This document shows, in pieces, positions 9,890-64,000 of a stretch of DNA of 64,000 nucleotides. Source of the stretch: Triplophysa rosa (Eukaryota; Chordata; Actinopteri; Cypriniformes; Nemacheilidae); assembly GCF_024868665.1 (NCBI RefSeq), contig NW_026634365.1:458-64457 (forward strand), given 5' to 3'. The notes under the pieces were generated by a model, which did no database searches, was not told where the DNA came from, and saw only the letters and a list, made by a program, of their open reading frames with translations. Numbering within the stretch: the stretch's first letter is position 1; each line of letters starts with the position of its first letter. A program made the position numbers and the translations under genes.

Positions 9890-10866
9890 GTCGTAATCAC
9901 GACACGCCTCGAACCTGCCCGAGTGGAACCCCCGCTCGGAGAAAGCCAGATCTGACCAAGGGGTGAGGGTGCGAAGGCACTGAGGCGTCACCGTAATGCG
10001 CCAGGTGCCGGTGTGCCAAGCCCTCCAAGGAACACGACTCTGAAGCCAGTGCTAAAGCGGTCGCATGTGCATCAACCCGAGAGGGATAACCCGTGTTGAG
10101 GACGCCATGCCCCAGGAGCCTCTGAAATTTCTTTCGACTGTGCGTGCTCGCTGGTGATACGCGCTGACATACAGACAGAGTCGAGTTCCATACCGAGGTA
10201 AGGGGAGCTCTGCACCGGGGAGAGCTTGCTCTTTTCTCGGTTGACCCGAAGACCCAGTCGGTCTAGGTGCCGGAGCACACTGTGTGTATCGCACACCTTG
10301 CTCCCTGAGGGGAGCTAAGGCAGCCTCCACAAGTTTGGTAAACACACGGGGAGACAGGGCCAGACCGAAGGGCAGGACCTTGTACTGATACGCTCGTCCC
10401 TTGAACGCGAACCGTAGGAATGGCCGGTGTCGAGGGAGGATGGAGACATGGAAGTACGCATCCTTCAGGTCGATTGCTTTGAACCAATCTTGGTAACGAA
10501 CTGACTCCAAGATGTGCATCTGCGTCAGCATCCTGAACGGTAGCTTGTGCAGGTGCTTGTTCAGGAGGCGCAGATCCAAAATGGGGCGCAGCCCCCACCT
10601 TTTTGGGCACTATGAAGTACGGGCTGTAAACCCCGGAAGACATCTTGGTTAGAGGGATGGGTTCGATTGCCCCTTTCGCCAGAAGGGCGGCAACCTTGGC
10701 CCAAAGCACAGGAGCGTTCTCCTCTCGAACCGAGGTGTGGAGCATGCCCCGAAACCTGGGCGGGCGCCTGGCAAACTGGATCGCATAACCAAGACGGATA
10801 GACCTCTCTAGCCAGCGTGACGGGCCTCTCTAACCAGCGTGACGGGATGGTGCGCTCGCCAAGCAC
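9890..10866 (-). pseudogene. DIRS D reverse transcriptase, fragmentary
   Basis: The frame at 10,052-10,579 encodes DIRS-type reverse transcriptase: MDLRLLNKHLHKLPFRML, the first catalytic Asp in AIDLKDAYFHVSI, and LPFGLALSPRVFTK. After about 10,300 the frame shifts; 10,072-10,296 continues with LRVNREKSKLSPVQ and LGMELDSV. An upstream frame (10,561-10,866) carries the RT N-terminus. The second catalytic box (DDW) cannot be seen, apparently lost at the frameshift. The RT-RNase H connector (RRTLTPWSD-like, 9,890-9,990) is the last part before the deletion. Confidence 0.85.
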
Positions 10867-11017
10867 CCAAGTGCCATGACCTCGGAACCAGAGGGACGAT
10901 CTGCTTCACCGTGCCATGGGGGTGGTTCGGTAGCTGACAGAGCGGTCACCTTGCACAGGGCAGAACCCCGGGGAGGTTGACGAAAGCTGCCTGGTATTAC
11001 CGCCGGCCAACGCAACG

Positions 11018-12019
11018 TCAAGTGGAGATTGCGGAAGGCAGCGAGTTGTGTCGCCCAGCGCACCGTTGTATCAAGAGTGCTGCGGGGATGCCCGGAGAGA
11101 GAGAAGCTCTTTTGAGAGAGAGTGGGGGCCTGGCTTGGGTGGGGGACGTGGCAGGTGGCGTCCTGCTTTGACCTGCTTCTTCACCACGGAGAACCTCCAC
11201 AGTGTCACCACACAGCCCCGCTTGCGAGATGGGCGCATCTAGCATCTAGACTTGCCTTCTGAGCGTCACTACGCAAGGTTGAGCCACAGATGTCTCCCTT
11301 GGACGACTATCGTGGACGCCGTCCGACCCAGAGCACCCGCCATGACCATTAGTCTCGCGAGGCCGGTGGTGGTGCGCAGCCGGGTCGGTCTTCCCTCCCA
11401 TCAACCAGGTCGGTCTTCTCTCCCATCAACCAGATCTTAACGCTTTGAATTATGACCCGATGGGTCGCTATAGCATTATGAACCTGATGGACCCCCATAG
11501 CGTGGAGGGCAGAGGCAGTTTAACCCACAGCATCGTAAGTCATCGACACAAGTGTCAAAGAGCGTACATGCCATGGAAGGGAGCCTTGGTCGACCCATCC
11601 GCGACTGCACATTCCACCTGGGGGACGTCAACATATCCCTTTTCTGCCCCACCGTCCAGGGAAGTAACAGCTCCTGAGCCCGTCAGACGGGAACGCGCCA
11701 CGAACGGCATATTCCACTTCTTTGTGAGCTCCTTATGCACATCCAGGTCAGCCTGAGCAAGCACGGCCGTCATCTCTGCGTCGCCTCGTCTTGGGCTTGA
11801 CCGCCCGGGGGCGGAGCTCCATGGGGTCTCCACATCCGATGCCAGGAGGTAGCTGTCTGTCGTTATGACAGAAAGTTCGTCCCCATCCCATTGTCGAGTC
11901 TGCCCGCTATGGGACGGTACACAGCCGCCCATCGGGGACAAGCCAGGTGAGCGTGCCGGGGCACAGATGGTCCGCGAGCCGAAACTGGCGGAGTGACATC
12001 CATGGGAATCCCTAATCAC
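11018..12019 (-). pseudogene. DIRS D gag remnants
   Basis: Broken minus-strand frames cover this interval (11,555-12,019 is the longest). Similarity to gag of copies B and C is patchy but in the right position, upstream of RT. No intact gag frame remains. Confidence 0.5.
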
Positions 12020-12087
12020 CCCTGCCGCTCGCCGAAGTGGTCGACCTCGTCAAAGCGGTAGTCGAACTCGCTCGGGAAGCAGACGGG

Positions 12088-12180
12088 GTAAATTAAATTC
12101 CTCTCGGAGATGATAGGTTCCCAAGATCAAACCCCAGTCTGTCTCTCAACACAACGTCGAGAGACCGACTGAAGGGTAAC
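12088..12180 (-). repeat. Right inverted terminal repeat of DIRS D
   Basis: Reverse complement of the first 90-100 bases of D, with ACACAACGTCGAGAGACCGA at about 12,150. This is the subtype-specific right end also seen in B and C. Confidence 0.8.
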
Positions 12181-13299
12181 TACAGTAATTCAGGCCCTTT
12201 TACACAAACTATCATGGCATTTAGCAGGACTTGTAGATGAGATCCTTAGCAAAAAAATAGTTAATAACCATTACACAAATAAATGCATTTGTATAGCAAA
12301 AAGAGTGGTTGGATAAATAAAACAATTTATCGTCAGGAAATAATGTTTTATCTGGACTAGCAAGACTAAATTAGGGCCCTGGCATAACATTATCATTTAA
12401 CCCAATGTACTGTATAAGTTGACTGAAGTACATTTACTGACTTGTAAGCCACTATAAAATTAAAAATAATTATAATAAGTAAATTTGTGTGATGCAACGC
12501 TTATGCAAGCTACAAATAAAGGTCTATTGCCTTTTTGACATCCTCTTATAGCTGGAAAGGTTTTTTTATAATACGCAGGATATAGATCTGCACGCCTGAT
12601 GGTTCATGTTTACAAAATCATGTTTATGCCCGCTCTTAAATTAAGAGTCCCCCTTAATTTGGTTCCCCCAGTTAAAAAATCCCATCTGCGCCCCTGCAAA
12701 AAGTGGCCTTAGAGGACTTATATTAGCCTTGTAGCATCTTTGCTCCCCTTTTCGCCGACCTTTGCAACTGTTCATGAGAAAATTTACTGTAGCCCACAGT
12801 TAAAAATACAGACTTTTAAGATGTTTTTGATTTGAAAACAAATATTAAATGGTCCCTGATTCGATGTGGACGAGTTCTTAAATGTGTAATAAGAAATAAA
12901 CACAAATGTTTAGTAGTACATTGAAAACATTCAATTTAATTTACTGAATGTGTACAATTCATATTAAAACAGTCTTTCATCTTTACCTGACAAATCATAG
13001 TCTAATTTTATAGTTACTAATTACTAAACTCTACTAAACCCTAAAAAAGTATATTCTTTTAAACATTTTGTGATAGTCATTAAGTAATGTAGATGCTGAA
13101 TATTCACAACCCACACCAGTATAGAATTACTACATTTGAATGCATTGAAACTAAATAAATATTTATCAGAACTTTATACATGGAAGTATGTTTGTATAGA
13201 GGACAAAAGGTCATGACTATTTCATAAATCACTTTACAGATATGCTAGTTATATGTTTGAAAGAAAAACTGAGCAGCTTGTCGAGTTGAGACCACTCTT
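12181..13299. other. AT-rich DNA downstream of the lectin gene
   Basis: No coding region is supported. It holds the inverted copy of repeat R (12,733-12,870). The 3' untranslated region of the lectin gene should occupy the right part. A minus-strand ATTAAA (about 12,945) is a possible but weak polyadenylation signal. Confidence 0.45.
12733..12870 (-). repeat. Unclassified repeat R, right inverted copy
   Basis: Reverse complement of parts of 9,335-9,603: AGCATCTTTGCTCCCC, ACCTTTGCAACTGTTCATGA and CAGACTTTTAAGATGTTT appear in mirrored order. Confidence 0.65.
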
Positions 13300-62589
<49,290 letters not shown>

Positions 62590-62591
<2 letters not shown>

Positions 62592-63169
62592 CTAACAGTG
62601 AAAAGAAAATATTGACAAACAGATTAATATAAAGTGAATAAACTTGAAAATACAATGATAAATACAATACAAGAAAAAAACTCTAAACAAGCTTACCAGT
62701 CTACCTGGAACAACAGTCTGAGCTGAAAATAAAATGATCTACCCTTTTTCCAATCTCTACGTTAAGGATTTCTACGGTTTTATTTTCTATACAAATCTTC
62801 ATGCAAAAGCTGTTTCAGTGTGTGCATACTGAGATACTGATTTCCATTTAGAGTTTGTTAACAACATCTGTAGGCTATATTTAAATTGCATCTCAGAAAA
62901 TGGAAATATTCAGTCCAGTAACAGCACGCATCTTCTGGATTATATGCATGTAACATTTAAGATTTAAGCCCATTGCACATTGAGTCCGAAATTTGCGTCC
63001 AAAATTTCCGCACGTTAAAAAATAAATACGACCTCACATTGTGTCAATCACATTTACACACTGCCTCCGATATTTTCGTCCGTCTTAAAAAAATTCGGAC
63101 CGGGTTCGATTTTCTGCGTTTTTGCATCCATATGAAGCATTTTGAGTGGCCTTTTATAACAATTCAGAG
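62590..63169. other. Upstream flank of the lectin coding region
   Basis: Contains the candidate leader exon (62,697-62,722) and AT-rich DNA. No other gene seen. Confidence 0.45.
62697..62722 (-). other. Candidate 26-base leader exon of the lectin gene
   Basis: On the minus strand TTTTATTTTCAG precedes and GTAAGC follows a 26-base stretch (CTCAGACTGTTG...). Splicing to the acceptor at 62,592 would remove about 104 bases. It is non-coding and supported only by splice signals. Confidence 0.35.
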
Positions 63170-63408
63170 ACACCGTACAAACGAGAGCCAAATACTTCTT
63201 ACTCATACACCTTATCGACAACATATCTCTGGTGTGCTTAGGAACCTGCATTGGCTCCCAGTAAAAGCACGCATTGACTTTAAAACACTAATTCTGACCT
63301 ATAAAGCAGTACAGGGAACTGCTCCCTCATATCTGTGTGAACTTGTCACCCCATATAGGCCTTCTCGCATTCTCTGTTCGTCAGATTCACTCCTCCTCAA
63401 ACAGCCAT
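63170..63408 (+). pseudogene. L2-type LINE copy 5, C-terminal fragment
   Basis: The plus-strand frame encodes LRNLHWLPVKARIDFKTLIL, TYKAVQGTAPSYLCELVTPY and RPSRILCSSDSLLL, the C-terminal domain of an L2/CR1-type LINE protein. It is cut at 63,408 by the LTR. Confidence 0.85.
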
Positions 63409-63486
63409 TGTCGTGGCGAAAAGTCGGTCAGCCAAGTTGAAAGAATTCACGAAGACCAGAGAGCCAGGTTTCCAGAGGTTTCAATC

Positions 63487-63492
63487 TTTATT
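63487..63492 (-). promoter_or_regulatory. LTR polyadenylation signal AATAAA
   Basis: Seventy-two bases downstream of the TATA box on the minus strand, the expected order in an LTR. Confidence 0.65.
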
Positions 63493-63563
63493 TGCTCGAG
63501 CAAGCAAAGTGAGACACATAGAGTTCATCTGTAGATGTCCAACGAATACATGTCTGACTCCAT

Positions 63564-63571
63564 CTTTTATA
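63564..63571 (-). promoter_or_regulatory. LTR TATA box (TATAAAAG)
   Basis: Directs transcription leftward, toward the lectin gene, whose coding start is about 975 bases away. Confidence 0.65.
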
Positions 63572-63730
63572 CATTGTTCTCAAGTTGTTATCACAGTTCA
63601 AACCAATCAGGTTTTACCTGACCTCATCTTCTACAACCAGTTTTTACATGACATCACTTATTTTTATTAGTCCATCCCCTTATGCCTCGTTACAGTTATA
63701 TTTCATCCTGCACTTGCTACAGTTATATTT

Positions 63731-63985
63731 CCGGCCTACCATATTAAGATCTCCGGCCTACCATATTAAGATCTCCGGCCTACCATATTAAGATTTAATT
63801 GTAGGGAGCGCTCTCAATAACACATACGTATATCATGTGCTCTTTATCTTGACACCTTTCCGGGGGCTTTCGGACGTCTCAATAACACATACGTATATCA
63901 TGTGCAATAACACATACGTATATCATGTGCAATAACACATACGTATATCAAGTGCTTTTTATCTTGACACCTTTCCGGGGGCTTT
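63731..63985. repeat. Tandem repeats in LTR U3-like region
   Basis: Three units of about 22 bp (GGCCTACCATATTAAGATCT) at 63,736-63,796. Three adjacent 25-bp units (AATAACACATACGTATATCA...) at about 63,880-63,953 plus one isolated copy at 63,815. A 37-base block TTTATCTTGACACCTTTCCG... occurs twice (63,843 and 63,957). They could be enhancer repeats. Confidence 0.85.
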
Positions 63986-64000
63986 CGGACGATACATGAT

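Larger units (their letters stand above)
9606..12180 (-). mobile_element. DIRS element D, internally deleted
   Basis: It starts with AACGTC at 9,606 and ends with GGGTAAC at 12,180, with inverted termini (9,606-9,835 against about 12,088-12,180). Between them on the minus strand are gag remnants and reverse transcriptase. The RNase H core, the tyrosine recombinase and the internal complementary region are all gone: the RT-RNase H connecting segment runs directly into the left terminal repeat near 9,890. It is a non-autonomous deletion derivative, and its termini have diverged from those of B and C. Confidence 0.85.
63409..64000 (-). repeat. Retroviral-type LTR (partial, runs off window)
   Basis: On the minus strand the order is: tandem repeats in a U3-like region, TATAAAAG (63,571-63,564), AATAAA (63,492-63,487), a U5-like region, and the end ACA at 63,411-63,409. 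The inner edge abuts LINE sequence, not a primer-binding site, so this is a 3' or solo LTR of an endogenous retroelement. Its start lies outside the window. Confidence 0.75.

Noticed and set aside
63815..63985. Spaced direct repeats resembling a CRISPR array
   Set aside because: Units are adjacent or unevenly spaced, the genome is eukaryotic, and they lie in an LTR.

Overview
The window looks like a chromosome segment from a teleost, most likely a cyprinid (carp family). The evidence is: AT-rich single-copy DNA; several L2-clade LINEs; a tRNA-derived SINE sharing its 3' tail with one of those LINEs; hAT, piggyBac and MITE-type DNA transposons; many DIRS and Ngaro tyrosine-recombinase (YR) retrotransposons; and one spliced gene of the fish type with two C-type lectin domains (CTLDs). 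The species cannot be fixed from sequence alone. There are no bacterial operons, CRISPR arrays, rRNA genes or functional tRNA genes.

The only host gene I can support is on the minus strand. It can be rebuilt completely from five coding exons: a signal-peptide exon (62,556-62,591), CTLD 1 (42,459-42,821), CTLD 2 (16,140-16,490), and two short C-terminal exons (13,498-13,583 and 13,300-13,392). The exons give 927 coding bases (309 codons including stop, 308 residues) with consistent splice phases and no internal stop. The gene spans 49.3 kb because introns 1 (19.7 kb) and 2 (26.0 kb) are packed with mobile elements.

Layout. 1-764: end of a plus-strand DIRS element (A). 765-1,661: part of an L2 LINE. 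1,667-8,244: a nearly complete Ngaro-type element (N1, minus), with split direct repeats in the order A1-ORFs-B1-A2-B2. 8,245-9,605: unassigned. 9,606-12,180: an internally deleted DIRS (D). 13,300-16,490: last three coding exons of the lectin gene, with a SINE and MITE fragments between. 17,279-27,954: a pair of matching inverted termini 10.7 kb apart, enclosing DIRS C (20,255-26,630). 28,079-35,238: a hAT element with perfect 8-bp target duplications, interrupted by an L2 LINE and a second hAT element. 36,604-36,918: a MITE. 36,989-42,324: DIRS B, with inverted terminal repeats and the internal complementary region typical of DIRS. 42,459-42,821: CTLD 1 exon. 44,707-46,850: a second, decayed Ngaro copy (N2). 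47,894-48,203: a foldback structure. 50,614-51,580: a piggyBac deletion derivative. 51,585-56,617: unrecognised, possibly a degraded LTR retroelement, with a poly-C/CT tract. 57,418-60,966: LINE, MITE, LINE tail and SINE. 61,816-62,505: a hAT-like MITE beside the signal-peptide exon. 63,409-64,000: a retroviral-type LTR in the gene's orientation, upstream of its first coding exon.

No mobile element here has an intact coding set; all show stops, frameshifts, deletions or lost catalytic residues. Five of the six YR elements (N1, N2, B, C, D) point the same way as the lectin gene. The nesting gives a partial relative chronology: hAT before L2 and before the second hAT; L2 before Ngaro N1 and DIRS A; inverted-terminus element before DIRS C.
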